This document shows, in pieces, positions 44,045 through 52,966 of a DNA stretch of 64,000 bases. The DNA is from Streptomyces sp. Ncost-T10-10d. Its GTDB lineage: Bacteria > Actinomycetota > Actinomycetes > Streptomycetales > Streptomycetaceae. How positions within the stretch are numbered: the first letter of the stretch is position 1; each line of letters begins with the position of its first letter. A model generated the notes under the pieces. The model was not told where the DNA came from. It did not search any database and worked only from the letters and a program-made list of their open reading frames with translations. Where the stretch lies: the NCBI RefSeq assembly GCF_900091955.1, contig NZ_FMDF01000133.1, positions 1-64,000 on the forward strand, read 5' to 3'. Both the position numbers and the translations under genes were made by a program.

Positions 44045-44053
44045 GTTGATCTG

Positions 44054-44380
44054 TCAGCGCTCGCGCAGCAGCACCCCGAGCCGTCGTGGGCGACGTACCC
44101 CGGGGCATCGCTGCACAAGAGCGCCCGGGCGCTTGCAGGCGTTCAGCGGGCCCTTCCAGCTGCGTAGCGCATGCCTGCCGCATCTGCGCCACTGCGCGGG
44201 CGAGACGGGTACGGGCTGCCCACCCCTGGTGACCATTGCGTTGACCGGCGTCATCGGATCCGTCGCCATGGTCTTGGCCAGCAGCACGCCGATCACCAGC
44301 GGGGCCAGGGTCACGGCCAGGGCCGTACCGGCGGTCGTGACGTGCTGCATGCGGGGGCGGGGCGGTGCGTCAGGAGCCAT
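44054..44380 (-). CDS. Small single-pass membrane protein, unknown
   Basis: A 108-residue protein with one hydrophobic helix (TTAGTALAVTLAPLVIGVLLA, residues about 14-34) and a basic C-terminal half with two or three cysteines (RRCGRHALRSWKGPL, LVQRCPGVRRPRR). Codon third positions are strongly G/C-biased, as for real genes here. The ATG at 44380 or 44389 may be the start, without a clear ribosome binding site. Function unknown. Confidence 0.55.
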   Translation of the reverse strand: MAPDAPPRPRMQHVTTAGTALAVTLAPLVIGVLLAKTMATDPMTPVNAMVTRGGQPVPVSPAQWRRCGRHALRSWKGPLNACKRPGALVQRCPGVRRPRRLGVLLRER

Positions 44381-44500
44381 GGCCGTCATTCGACCAGCGA
44401 TGGCCCGGTCAGGAATCGGACGACGTACTCAGTCCGGTCGTCCTTTCGTACTCACCGGTGCACGACGCCCGCCCCGCCGTCCTGATCGGGCGCAACGCTC

Positions 44501-45373
44501 CTACGCGGTGGTGCCGGGACCGGAGCCCGTTCCCGATGCGGCCTTGATGCCCTTGGTGATGTCGTCCATGACGGAGAGCTCCGGCGCCTTCGTGTTGATG
44601 TCGAAGCCGGAACGGACGACGATCAGCGTGTCCGTGGAGCGGGGGGACGGGAACGCCAGCGACTGGACGTACCCGTCGTCACCGCTCTTCGTCACCACTT
44701 TCCAGCGCACCAGATAGCCCCGCTCACCGGCCACGGTGACCGGCCCCGACTTGAGCTCCTGATGCGAGGTGATGCCTCCGTAGATCTTCTCGCCGTAGGA
44801 CTCCGTCGCGTTGGCGGAGATGTCCTTCGTCGCCGTGGCCTTCGCCGTTGTGGTGTCGAGCTTCAGGGCCTTCGCCGGCATGGAGAACACCCCGCCGCGC
44901 ACGCACTCCTGGGACGTGTCACCGGGACAGGCGTACTCGCCCGTGGTCACTCCCGCGCCCGCGATCCCCGACCTGCCCGTCCAGCCGTCGGGCACCGGGA
45001 GGCTGATCCCGCTGGCCAGGTCCGTGGCGAAGCCGTCCTCGGTCTGCGGTACCTGCTGCTCGGGTGCCCGGCTCTCACCGCCGCCCCCGGGAGCGCCCGG
45101 CCCGCGGCCGGGCGCACCGGAAGGTGCGGTGGACGGGGCAGTGGCCGCGTGCTCCTTCGAATCGCCGGAATCGTCCGACAGCAGAAAGAGGCCGCCCCCG
45201 ATGGCGGCGAGTACCACCACACCTGCGGTGATGCCGATACGCAGCCGGCGGCGCCGGATCGCGGCGGGCGGCACGCGGAGATGGTCGGTCCACTGGTTGC
45301 CGTCCCACCAGCGTTCCTGAATGGGGCCAATTCCTGTATACCCGGGGTCTGGGTGCCAGCCGGGCGGGCTCAT
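44501..45373 (-). CDS. DUF2510 membrane protein
   Basis: A 290-residue protein. The N-terminus is a DUF2510 module (PPGWHPDPGY, RWWDGNQWTDHL), a short Trp-rich domain found on actinobacterial membrane proteins. A membrane helix follows (IGITAGVVVLAAIGGGLFLL), then a Pro/Gly linker and an extracytoplasmic domain from about residue 110 (ISLPVPDGWTGRSG, TESYGEKIYGGITSHQ) with a Cys pair (YACPGD and QECVRGG). The protein is probably anchored with its C-terminus outside. The ATG at 45373 starts the DUF2510 motif; a GTG six codons earlier is possible. Confidence 0.8.
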   Translation of the reverse strand: MSPPGWHPDPGYTGIGPIQERWWDGNQWTDHLRVPPAAIRRRRLRIGITAGVVVLAAIGGGLFLLSDDSGDSKEHAATAPSTAPSGAPGRGPGAPGGGGESRAPEQQVPQTEDGFATDLASGISLPVPDGWTGRSGIAGAGVTTGEYACPGDTSQECVRGGVFSMPAKALKLDTTTAKATATKDISANATESYGEKIYGGITSHQELKSGPVTVAGERGYLVRWKVVTKSGDDGYVQSLAFPSPRSTDTLIVVRSGFDINTKAPELSVMDDITKGIKAASGTGSGPGTTA

Positions 45374-45404
45374 CTGGGTCACACGGCCCACCGTAGAACG
45401 GTTG

Positions 45405-45485
45405 CGTGAGAATCAGATGAATCCATGGGATCGGATGAACCGGGTGAATCGGGTGAACACGGTGGATCGCGCGAATCAGGTGAGG
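45405..45485. repeat. Degenerate 9-bp tandem motif
   Basis: Units close to GGGTGAATC (GGATGAACC, GGGTGAATC, GGGTGAACA, CGGTGGATC, GCGCGAATC) follow one another between the DUF2510 gene and the convergently placed end of the TetR gene. The array is short and imperfect. Confidence 0.5.
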
Positions 45486-46069
45486 AAGCGCTCCGCCCAC
45501 AGCCGCAGCATCTCGTCCCCGAACGCCGGGTCCTCGCGCAGCACGCTGGTGAGCGCCAGCCCTCGGTGCAGGACCAGCAGCGATTCGCAGAACATGGCGA
45601 AATCTTCGCGCGCCGCGACCTTCGGCCCGAAGATGTCTGAGATCACGGCGCGCTGAGCGGCGCCCACCTCCCGTTCCGCGGGCAGGAGAGCCGCTTTGAG
45701 GCCGGGATCGGTGCGGGCCGCGAGCCACAGCTCCAGACCCGCGAGAAAATGCGGTCCCGACATCGCGGTACGCAGCAGCGCGAGCCCGTGCTCCGGATGA
45801 GCGGCTCCCCCGTCCGTCTCGGCGCGGATGTGTGCGAGGCGCAACTCGGCGACATGGTGGGTCGCCGCCGCCAACAGGTCGGCCTTGGACGCGAAGTGGT
45901 GCAGCAGTGCACCCCGTGACACCCCGGCCCGTTCCTGCACCCGCTGAGTGGTCGTACCAGCGAAGCCGTGCTCCACCAGGCAGTCGATCGTGGCGTCGAG
46001 GAGCCGTTGCCGGGTCTCCTCCCTTCGCTGCTGCTGGGTGCGTCGGGTGGGCGGCGTGACGGCGGGCAT
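45476..46069 (-). CDS. TetR-family regulator
   Basis: A 197-residue TetR repressor. The HTH covers RQRLLDATIDCLVEHGFAGT, TTQRVQERAGVSRGALLHHF and SKADLLAAATHHV. The C-terminal domain contains GLELWLAARTDPGLKAALLP, a pattern common in regulators of acyl-CoA and lipid genes. It diverges from the acyl-CoA synthetase gene, and an inverted repeat lies in the 65-base gap, so autoregulation and control of the neighbour are likely. Confidence 0.88.
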   Translation of the reverse strand: MPAVTPPTRRTQQQRREETRQRLLDATIDCLVEHGFAGTTTQRVQERAGVSRGALLHHFASKADLLAAATHHVAELRLAHIRAETDGGAAHPEHGLALLRTAMSGPHFLAGLELWLAARTDPGLKAALLPAEREVGAAQRAVISDIFGPKVAAREDFAMFCESLLVLHRGLALTSVLREDPAFGDEMLRLWAERFLT

Positions 46070-46103
46070 GGCGCGAGCCTACGACACGGAAATGAACCAA
46101 CAA

Positions 46104-46121
46104 ACAGTCTGGACGGACTGT
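46104..46121. promoter_or_regulatory. Probable TetR operator
   Basis: ACAGTC (46104-46109) and GACTGT (46116-46121) form a perfect inverted repeat with a six-base spacer between the divergent TetR and acyl-CoA synthetase genes, 13 bases before the synthetase ATG. Confidence 0.55.
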
Positions 46122-46134
46122 ATGTGGCGGGTCT

Positions 46135-47679
46135 ATGGTCCGGCACATGCTTGCTGCAGACCTGGTGCGCCGCGGTGCCGCGCGTTTCGCAGGACGTATC
46201 GCCGTGCATTTCGAAGACCGTTCCCTCACCTATGCGGAGGTGGACGAGGCCGCAAACCGCCTCGCCCATGTCCTGGCCGGACTCGGCGTCTCACGGGGCG
46301 ACCGTGTCGGGCTGCTCCTGGGCAACGGGCTGTGGTCCGTCTCCGTCGACTTCGCCTGCCTCAAGGCCGGCGTCGCCCGCGTCCCCCTCAACGGCCGGCT
46401 CTCCGCTGCCGAACACACCCGTATGCTCCGGGACACTGGCGTCACACTGCTGGTGTACGGGCCCGAGCTCGCCGAGCGGGCGCTCGAACTGGGCTCGTCC
46501 GTGGCCGGGTTGAGGCTCGCCTGCCTGGGTGAGTCCAAGGATGCGGACCACCTCGACCTGATGGCCGCGATGCGCGGGGCGAGTGCCGCCGACCCGATGC
46601 TGCCCGCCGCGCCGGACGACGTCATCCTGATCCTCTACACCTCCGGCACCACCGGCACGCTCAAGGCGGCCCAGCACACCCAGGCGAGCTACGCCGCGAT
46701 CACCGCGAACATCCTGTCCAATCTCGTCTCGCCGGGCCGGGACGATGTGATGCTGCATGCCGCGTCCCTCATCCACGCCAGTGGCACCTTCGTGTTGCCG
46801 TACTGGGTGCGGGGCGGCGCGTCCGTCGTCCTCGGTGGCTTCGACCCGGACGAGTACCTCGCCGCCATCCCCCGGTACGGGGTGACCGCCGTCAACCTCG
46901 TCCCCACCATGCTCGGCATGCTCTTCACCGAAGGGCGGGCCGAGCGCGCGGACCTCGCCCGGCTGTCCACCGTCGTCTACGGCGCGAGCCCGATGCCGCG
47001 CCCGCTCATCGAGCACGCACTGGACGCCTGGGGCCCCAGATTCGTCCAGTACTTCGGCCAGACCGAGGCACCGCTGTGCGTCACGGTGCTGGACAAGGAC
47101 GATCACGCCGAGGGCGGCGCGCTGCTCGGTGCCGCCGGGCACCCCGCCGTCGATGTGCAGCTCGCCCTCACCGACGAGGGCGGCGCCCCGGTCGCGGCCG
47201 GTGAGATCGGCGAGGTGCGCGTCAAGGCCCCCTTCGCCATGACCGGTTACTACAACGAGCCCGGGCTGACCGCGCAGAGCCTCGGCCCCGACGGCTGGGT
47301 CCGCACCCGCGACCTCGCACGCTTCGACGACCGTGGCTATCTCCATCTCGTCGACCGCACCAGCGACATGATCATCACGGGTGGTTACAACGTCTACCCG
47401 CGAGAGGTCGAGGACGCGCTCGCGAGCCACCCCGCCGTCGCCCAGTGCGCCGTGGTCGGCGCCCCCGACCCCGTCTGGGTCGAGGCCGTCACCGCCTTCG
47501 TCACCCTGCGAGCGGGGGCCGAGGTCTCCGAAGCCGCCCTGCGCGAACATGTACGCGCCCGGCTGGCCGGGTACAAGGTTCCGAAGACCGTGCACTTCGT
47601 GGACACCATTCCGTACTCCCCGGTCGGCAAGATTCTCCGCCGGGCCCTGCGCGATCCCCTGTGGGAGGGCGAACGATGA
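46135..47679 (+). CDS. AMP-forming acyl-CoA synthetase
   Basis: A 514-residue member of the ANL superfamily that activates a carboxylic acid to acyl-CoA. Motif A3 is ILYTSGTTGTLKA, A5 is YFGQTEAPL, A7 GWVRTRDLA, A8 DRTSDMIITGGYNVYPREVED, and the catalytic Lys is in PVGKILRRAL. The size fits a medium- or short-chain or aromatic acid ligase. It overlaps the enoyl-CoA hydratase gene (ATGA), so the two form a beta-oxidation-like pair. Neither ATG (46135 or 46147) has a good ribosome binding site; a leaderless message is possible. Confidence 0.88.
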   Translation: MVRHMLAADLVRRGAARFAGRIAVHFEDRSLTYAEVDEAANRLAHVLAGLGVSRGDRVGLLLGNGLWSVSVDFACLKAGVARVPLNGRLSAAEHTRMLRDTGVTLLVYGPELAERALELGSSVAGLRLACLGESKDADHLDLMAAMRGASAADPMLPAAPDDVILILYTSGTTGTLKAAQHTQASYAAITANILSNLVSPGRDDVMLHAASLIHASGTFVLPYWVRGGASVVLGGFDPDEYLAAIPRYGVTAVNLVPTMLGMLFTEGRAERADLARLSTVVYGASPMPRPLIEHALDAWGPRFVQYFGQTEAPLCVTVLDKDDHAEGGALLGAAGHPAVDVQLALTDEGGAPVAAGEIGEVRVKAPFAMTGYYNEPGLTAQSLGPDGWVRTRDLARFDDRGYLHLVDRTSDMIITGGYNVYPREVEDALASHPAVAQCAVVGAPDPVWVEAVTAFVTLRAGAEVSEAALREHVRARLAGYKVPKTVHFVDTIPYSPVGKILRRALRDPLWEGER

Positions 47680-48455
47680 GCGAGAATCCTGCAGTACGGA
47701 TCGAGCGCGACGGCCCGGTGTTCACGGTGATCCTCAGCCGGCCCGAGGTCCGTAACGCCGTTGACGGTCCGACGGCGGACCGAATCGCCGATGCCTTCCG
47801 TCGGTTCGAGGCCGACCCGGAGGCGGCCGTCGCCGTGCTGTGGGGCGAGGGCGGCACGTTCTGTGCCGGCGCAGACCTGAAGGGAATCGGCACGGAACGC
47901 GGCAACAAGGTCCTGGCCGAGGGTGACGGGCCGATGGGTCCGACCCGGATGAGCCTGAGCAAGCCCGTCATCGCGGCGGTCGCGGGGCATGCGGTGGCCG
48001 GAGGGCTGGAGCTGGCCGTCTGGTGCGATCTGCGGGTGGCCGAGGACGATGCGGTGTTCGGGGTGTTCTGCCGCCGCTGGGGGGTGCCGCTGGTGGACGG
48101 CGGGACCGTGCGGCTGCCGCGTCTGATCGGCGAGAGCCGGGCCATGGACATGATCCTCACCGGGCGGCCGGTCCCGGCCGTCGAGGCGCACGCCATCGGG
48201 CTCGTCAACCGGATCGTCCCGCGGGGTGAGGCTCGCCGTGCCGCGGAGCAACTCGCCCGGGAGATCGCCGCGTTCCCGCAGCTGTGTCTGCGCCACGACC
48301 GGCTCTCGGTGCGCGAGCAGCACGGTCTGAGCGAGCCGGACGCCCTGGCCTCGGAGTACCGGCACGGCCTGGTGCCGCTGACCGCGGGGGAGACTCAGGC
48401 CGGTGCCGACCGCTTCGGGGGCGGAGCGGGCCGCCACGGATCCTTCACCGACTGA
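47676..48455 (+). CDS. Enoyl-CoA hydratase/isomerase family protein
   Basis: A 259-residue crotonase-fold protein. The oxyanion-hole segments are FCAGADLKGIG and AVAGHAVAGGLELAVWCDLR; the later helix reads DGGTVRLPRLIGESRAMDMILTG. The usual catalytic Glu positions appear as Val/Asp here (GVPLVDGG), so the reaction may be isomerisation or another crotonase chemistry, not simple hydration. Coupled to the acyl-CoA synthetase by an ATGA overlap. Substrate unknown. Confidence 0.85.
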   Translation: MSENPAVRIERDGPVFTVILSRPEVRNAVDGPTADRIADAFRRFEADPEAAVAVLWGEGGTFCAGADLKGIGTERGNKVLAEGDGPMGPTRMSLSKPVIAAVAGHAVAGGLELAVWCDLRVAEDDAVFGVFCRRWGVPLVDGGTVRLPRLIGESRAMDMILTGRPVPAVEAHAIGLVNRIVPRGEARRAAEQLAREIAAFPQLCLRHDRLSVREQHGLSEPDALASEYRHGLVPLTAGETQAGADRFGGGAGRHGSFTD

Positions 48456-48570
48456 ACGGCGGGTCGCGCCGCGCGACGAGGGCGGCCCGTGTGACCAGCA
48501 CCTGGAAGACAAACCGACCGGGGCGGAAAATTCGACGGAGCCCGGGCGCTTCGGCACATACGCTCATCGG

Positions 48571-49617
48571 ATGTCGACACACCTGTACCCCACCAAGCCT
48601 CGGCCCGGCGATCGTGTCGCCGTGCTGTCCCCGTCATGCGGTCTCCCCGGCATCCTGCCCCTGCCCTACGAGCTGGGACTGCGCAGACTGCGGGAGGAGT
48701 TCGGGCTGGATCCGGTGGAGTACCCGACGACGCGAAAGATGGGCTCCACCCCGCAGGAGCGGGCCGCCGACATCCACGCCGCCTTCGTCGACCCCGACAT
48801 CAAGGCCGTGATCTCCAGCATCGGCGGCGACGACCAGATCACCGTCCTGCCGCACCTGGACCGCGACCTCCTGCGCGCCAACCCCAAGCCCTTCTTCGGA
48901 TACAGCGACTGCACCAACCTGCTGGTGTTCCTGGGCAACCTGGGCATCGTCGGCTACCACGGCGGATCAGTGATGGTCGAGATGGGGCGCCCCGGCGCGA
49001 TGCACCCCCTGACCGCCGACTCCCTGAGGGCGGCGCTCTTCACCCGTGGCGCCTTCGAGCTCACCCCGTCCAAGGAGACCAACGGGGCCGACGGCCGCTG
49101 GGAGGAGCCGCGTACCTTCGACTCCGAACCCGGGATGCTGCCCTGTGACGGCTGGATCTGGCACAACGCCGACGGCCGGGCCGTCCAGGGCGCGAGCTGG
49201 GGCGGCAACCTGGAGATCCTGTCCTGGCTGCTGATGGCCGACCGTGGGATCCAGCCGGTCGCCGCCTACGCGGGCCGGGTGCTGTTCCTCGAAACGTCCG
49301 AGGAGATGCCGTCCGCCGACGAGGTCTACCGGATTCTGCGGAACATGGGGGAGCGGGGGCTGCTGCGCCAGTTCCCCGCCCTCCTCATGGGGCGGGCCAA
49401 GAACTGGTCCTTCGACCGGCCCCTCGCCGTCGAGCAGGGGGAACGGTACCGCGAGGAGCAACGCAACGCGGTCATACGGGCGTTGAGCGAATACGCGCCC
49501 GAGACCATGGCCGTCTTCGACATCGACCTCGGACACACCGATCCGCAGCAGATCATCCCGTTCGGCGGGCACATCGACGTGGACGGAGTGGGCCGCCGCA
49601 TCGTCGTCACATACTGA
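48571..49617 (+). CDS. S66 LD-carboxypeptidase / MccF-like peptidase
   Basis: A 348-residue S66-family serine peptidase. The nucleophile is Ser112 (FGYSDCTNLL), the catalytic Glu is about residue 241 (LFLETSEE) and the His about 322 (DIDLGHTDPQ). The N-terminal KPRPGDRVAVLSPSCG is typical. LdcA members trim peptidoglycan tetrapeptides; MccF-type members degrade peptide-nucleotide antibiotics. The longer MccF-like insertion (FELTPSKETNGADGRWEEPR) favours the MccF group. No ribosome binding site is obvious before the ATG at 48571. No signal peptide, so it acts in the cytoplasm. Confidence 0.87.
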   Translation: MSTHLYPTKPRPGDRVAVLSPSCGLPGILPLPYELGLRRLREEFGLDPVEYPTTRKMGSTPQERAADIHAAFVDPDIKAVISSIGGDDQITVLPHLDRDLLRANPKPFFGYSDCTNLLVFLGNLGIVGYHGGSVMVEMGRPGAMHPLTADSLRAALFTRGAFELTPSKETNGADGRWEEPRTFDSEPGMLPCDGWIWHNADGRAVQGASWGGNLEILSWLLMADRGIQPVAAYAGRVLFLETSEEMPSADEVYRILRNMGERGLLRQFPALLMGRAKNWSFDRPLAVEQGERYREEQRNAVIRALSEYAPETMAVFDIDLGHTDPQQIIPFGGHIDVDGVGRRIVVTY

Positions 49618-49669
49618 GAACGGACGTGTCGCGACGGCCGTCGGTGGCGGGTGCCGCACGACCGACCTT

Positions 49670-49680
49670 TGGTCCGACCA
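49670..49680. promoter_or_regulatory. Operator of the FadR-type regulator gene
   Basis: TGGTCCGACCA is an 11-base palindrome (TGGTC-C-GACCA) 82 bases before the regulator ATG. Its arms equal those at 50612-50626 in front of lutA, indicating autoregulation. Confidence 0.65.
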
Positions 49681-49761
49681 TACGTGATGTGTGACATAGT
49701 TGGAGGTCGGCAGCAGGCATGACGGCAACCGGATGATTCCGGCCGAGGCAGGGGGTGACGG

Positions 49762-50496
49762 ATGCCCGTCGAGTGGCAACCCGTACAGCAGTCCCGTACG
49801 CATGAACTCGTGCTCCAGAGCATCGAGCAGCGGGTGTTCGCCGGTGAGCTGAGGGCCGGCGACCGGCTGCCGCCCGAGCGTGAGCTCGCACCCGTTCTCG
49901 GGGTCAGCCGGTCCGCGCTGCGTGAGGCGCTGAGGGTGCTGGAGACCATCGGTGTGCTGGTCGCCCAGCCGGGCCGGGGGCCGGACGCCGGGGCGCGGAT
50001 CGTACGCAACCCGGACGACGCCCTCGGCCGGCTGCTGCGTCTGCACTTCGCCCTCGGCAGCTACAGCCTTCATGACGTCCTGGAGGCGCGCGTCGTGCTG
50101 GAGAGGTCGAGCTTCGAGGCGGCCGCGCGGCACGCGTCGAAGGAGGACCTCGACGAGGCGCAGGCCCTGGTCGTGCGGATGGGGGAGCCGGGTGTCGGGG
50201 TTCCCGAGTTCAACGACCTGGACACCCGGTTCCATGTGCACATCGCCCGCAGCTCCGGCAATGAGCTGACCTCCACGCTCACCTCGGCAGTACGTGAGTC
50301 GGTGCGCCCGCTGATCCTGCGAGCTCTGGAGGAGGCCGAGGACTGGCCGGCCACGGCCGCCGCACTCAACGCGGAGCACACCGAACTCCTGCGGCTGATG
50401 CGCGCGGGTAAGGGTGCGAAGGCCGCCGACCTGGTCGAGCAGCACATCCGCAGCCTCCACGGCACGCTGGTCGACGAGAGCTCCGAGCGGCTGTAG
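49762..50496 (+). CDS. FadR-type GntR regulator of lutABC
   Basis: A 244-residue GntR-family regulator of the FCD (FadR C-terminal) group. The winged helix reads RAGDRLPPERELAPVLGVSRSALREALRVLE; the effector domain has the metal-binding pattern DLDTRFHVHIA, EHTELL and EQHIRSLHG. Related LldR/LutR proteins respond to lactate. It lies just upstream of lutABC in the same direction, and TGGTC-N-GACCA palindromes precede both transcription units. AGGGGG stands before the ATG. Confidence 0.88.
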   Translation: MPVEWQPVQQSRTHELVLQSIEQRVFAGELRAGDRLPPERELAPVLGVSRSALREALRVLETIGVLVAQPGRGPDAGARIVRNPDDALGRLLRLHFALGSYSLHDVLEARVVLERSSFEAAARHASKEDLDEAQALVVRMGEPGVGVPEFNDLDTRFHVHIARSSGNELTSTLTSAVRESVRPLILRALEEAEDWPATAAALNAEHTELLRLMRAGKGAKAADLVEQHIRSLHGTLVDESSERL

Positions 50497-50611
50497 GGGC
50501 GGTGAGTGGCGACGGGTTGGCGCGGGAAATTGTCAGGGGCATGACTAATCATGCCGCTCCCGGGCGTGCCGCATGGCGTGCCGCACCCTTCTCGTTCCGG
50601 ACCGAGGCTAG

Positions 50612-50626
50612 TATGGTCGGACCATA
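50612..50626 (+). promoter_or_regulatory. lutABC operator
   Basis: TATGGTCGGACCATA is a perfect 15-base palindrome (7-base arms around G) 29 bases before lutA. It overlaps a -10-like TAGTAT, so bound repressor would block the promoter. Confidence 0.75.
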
Positions 50627-50654
50627 AAAATGGAGAATCGATCGGAGAGACCCC

Positions 50655-51422
50655 ATGCGCATCGGACTCTTCGCCACCTGTCTGGGAGACACGCTCTTCC
50701 CCGAGGCGGTGAAATCGACTGCGGTCCTGCTCGCCCGCCTGGGCCATGACGTGGTGTTCCCGCCGGGACAGACCTGCTGCGGTCAGATGCACGTCAACAC
50801 CGGATACCAACGCGAACCTGTGCCCCTGGTGCGGAATTTCGCCGAGCAGTTCGGTGACGCGTCGATCGACGCCGTGGTCATGCCGTCCGGCTCGTGCGCG
50901 GGCTCGGTCCGCCATCAGCACGAGATCGTCGCCGAACGGTACGGGGACGCGGCGCTGCGCGCGGGTGTCGCCACCGTCAAGGCCAAGACGTACGAGCTGT
51001 CGGAATTCCTCGTCGACGTCCTGGACGTGACCCGGGTCGGGGCGTACTTCCCGCACCGGGTGACGTACCACCCCACCTGCCACTCCCTGCGCATGCTCCG
51101 GGTCGGCGAGAAGCCGCTGAAGCTGCTCCGCGCCGTCGACTCCATCGAGCTCGTCGAGCTCCCCGATTCCGACTCCTGCTGCGGATTCGGCGGCACATTC
51201 GCCGTCAAGAACGCCGAGACGTCCACGGCGATGCTCCAGGACAAGATGCGCAACATCGCCACCACAGGAGCCGATGTCTGCACCGCGGGCGACTCGTCCT
51301 GTCTGATGCATATCGGCGGCGGACTCTCCCGTATCGCCTCGGGCACCCGTACCCTGCACCTCGCACAGATCCTGTCCTCCACCCGCACCTCGCCGTACGT
51401 CCCGACGGAGGCCGCCCGATGA
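50655..51422 (+). CDS. lutA: L-lactate oxidation complex subunit LutA
   Basis: A 255-residue (Fe-S)-binding protein with two CCG domains. The cysteine motifs are TCCGQMH, PSGSCAGSVRHQHE, HPTCHSLRML and SDSCCGFGG, the last pair completing the second CCG site; a further Cys is in DSSCLMHIGG. LutA works with LutB and LutC to oxidise L-lactate to pyruvate. The ribosome binding site is GGAGAG. It overlaps lutB by four bases (ATGA). Confidence 0.93.
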   Translation: MRIGLFATCLGDTLFPEAVKSTAVLLARLGHDVVFPPGQTCCGQMHVNTGYQREPVPLVRNFAEQFGDASIDAVVMPSGSCAGSVRHQHEIVAERYGDAALRAGVATVKAKTYELSEFLVDVLDVTRVGAYFPHRVTYHPTCHSLRMLRVGEKPLKLLRAVDSIELVELPDSDSCCGFGGTFAVKNAETSTAMLQDKMRNIATTGADVCTAGDSSCLMHIGGGLSRIASGTRTLHLAQILSSTRTSPYVPTEAAR

Positions 51423-52966
51423 GCAGCACTTTCCTCGGCATGCCCGCGACCCCGCCACGTTCCCCGTACGGAACCGGAAATCTGCGCGGTGACCGGACGT
51501 TCCCCGAGGCCGCCCACGACGAACTGCGCAATGAACAACTGCGCCGCAATCTCGGCAGGGCCACTCACACGATCCGTGCCAAACGCCTGAATGTCACCGG
51601 CGAACTGCCCGACTGGGAAGAGCTGCGCGACGCCGGCTCGGCCATCAAGACCGACACCATGAACCGGCTTCCCGAACTCCTGGAACAACTGGAGCGCAAA
51701 GTCACCGAGCGGGGCGGCACCGTCCACTGGGCGCGCGACGGAGTCGAGGCCAACGAGATCGTCACCCGGCTGGTCAAGGCGACGGGCAGCGGCGACGTCA
51801 TCAAGGTCAAGTCGATGGCCACCCAGGAGATCGGCCTCAACGAGCACCTCGAATCGGCCGGTATCACCCCGTACGAGACGGACCTGGCCGAACTGATCGT
51901 CCAGCTCGCGCACGACAAACCGTCGCACATCCTGGTGCCCGCGATCCACCGCAACCGCGACGAGATCCGGCAGATCTTCCTCAAGGAGATCCCGGGCGTC
52001 GACCCGGGCCTCGACAACGTACCCGCGCATCTCGCCGCCGCGGCCCGCGCCTATCTGCGCCAGAAGTTCATGACGACCAAGGTGGCGATCTCCGGCGCCA
52101 ACTTCGGTATCGCCGAGACCGGCACCCTTTGTGTCGTCGAGTCCGAGGGCAACGGCCGCATGTGCCTGACCCTGCCCGACACCCTGATCACCGTCATGGG
52201 CATCGAGAAGGTGCTGCCGCGCCATCAGGACCTCGAAGTCTTCCTGCAGTTGCTGCCGCGTTCCTCCACAGGTGAGCGGATGAACCCGTACACCTCGATG
52301 TGGACCGGTGTGACACCCGGCGACGGGCCGCAGGACTTCCATCTGGTCCTGCTCGACAACGGACGCACCGCCGCGCTCGCCGACCGGATCGGGCGCGAGG
52401 CGCTCAACTGCATCCGCTGCTCGGCCTGTCTCAATGTCTGCCCGGTGTACGAACGGGCCGGAGGCCATGCGTACGGATCGACGTACCCCGGACCGATCGG
52501 CGCGGTCCTCACCCCGCAGCTCGCCGGTATGCACGCGGCCAAGGACGACCCCAACAGCTCTTTGCCGTACGCCTCCAGCCTCTGCGGTGCCTGCTTCGAC
52601 GCCTGCCCGGTCAAGATCGACATTCCGTCGCTGCTGGTCGAGCTGCGCCACCAGCACACCGAGGAGTCCGGCACGACGGCGGAGAAGCTGGCCATGAAGG
52701 CCGCGGCCGGAGTGATGAAGAGGCCGAAGCTGTACACCGCCGCGCAGAAGGGTGCGGCGATCGGCCGCGTCATCGCCGGGCGGGACGGGAAGATCTCGCA
52801 TCTGCCGCCGCCGTTCGACGGCTGGAGCGACAGCCGCGACACCGCCGCCCCGCCGAAGCAGACCTTCCGCTCCTGGCTGGCATCGGCCGAAGGTGCCGCG
52901 ACGATGCGGGCCGCTGCCGACGAGCACGAGAAGAACCGGAAGAACCAGAAGGAGGAGGAGAAGTGA
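51419..52966 (+). CDS. lutB: L-lactate oxidation complex subunit LutB
   Basis: A 515-residue iron-sulfur protein. The N-terminal LUD domain (VKVKSMATQEIGLNEHL, ISGANFGIAETGTLCVVESE) is followed by two 4Fe-4S clusters: CIRCSACLNVCPVYE near residue 330 and CGACFDACPVKI near 390. The C-terminus is charged. It passes electrons in the LutABC complex. Coupled to both neighbours by four-base overlaps, so the three subunits are made together. Confidence 0.94.
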   Translation: MSSTFLGMPATPPRSPYGTGNLRGDRTFPEAAHDELRNEQLRRNLGRATHTIRAKRLNVTGELPDWEELRDAGSAIKTDTMNRLPELLEQLERKVTERGGTVHWARDGVEANEIVTRLVKATGSGDVIKVKSMATQEIGLNEHLESAGITPYETDLAELIVQLAHDKPSHILVPAIHRNRDEIRQIFLKEIPGVDPGLDNVPAHLAAAARAYLRQKFMTTKVAISGANFGIAETGTLCVVESEGNGRMCLTLPDTLITVMGIEKVLPRHQDLEVFLQLLPRSSTGERMNPYTSMWTGVTPGDGPQDFHLVLLDNGRTAALADRIGREALNCIRCSACLNVCPVYERAGGHAYGSTYPGPIGAVLTPQLAGMHAAKDDPNSSLPYASSLCGACFDACPVKIDIPSLLVELRHQHTEESGTTAEKLAMKAAAGVMKRPKLYTAAQKGAAIGRVIAGRDGKISHLPPPFDGWSDSRDTAAPPKQTFRSWLASAEGAATMRAAADEHEKNRKNQKEEEK

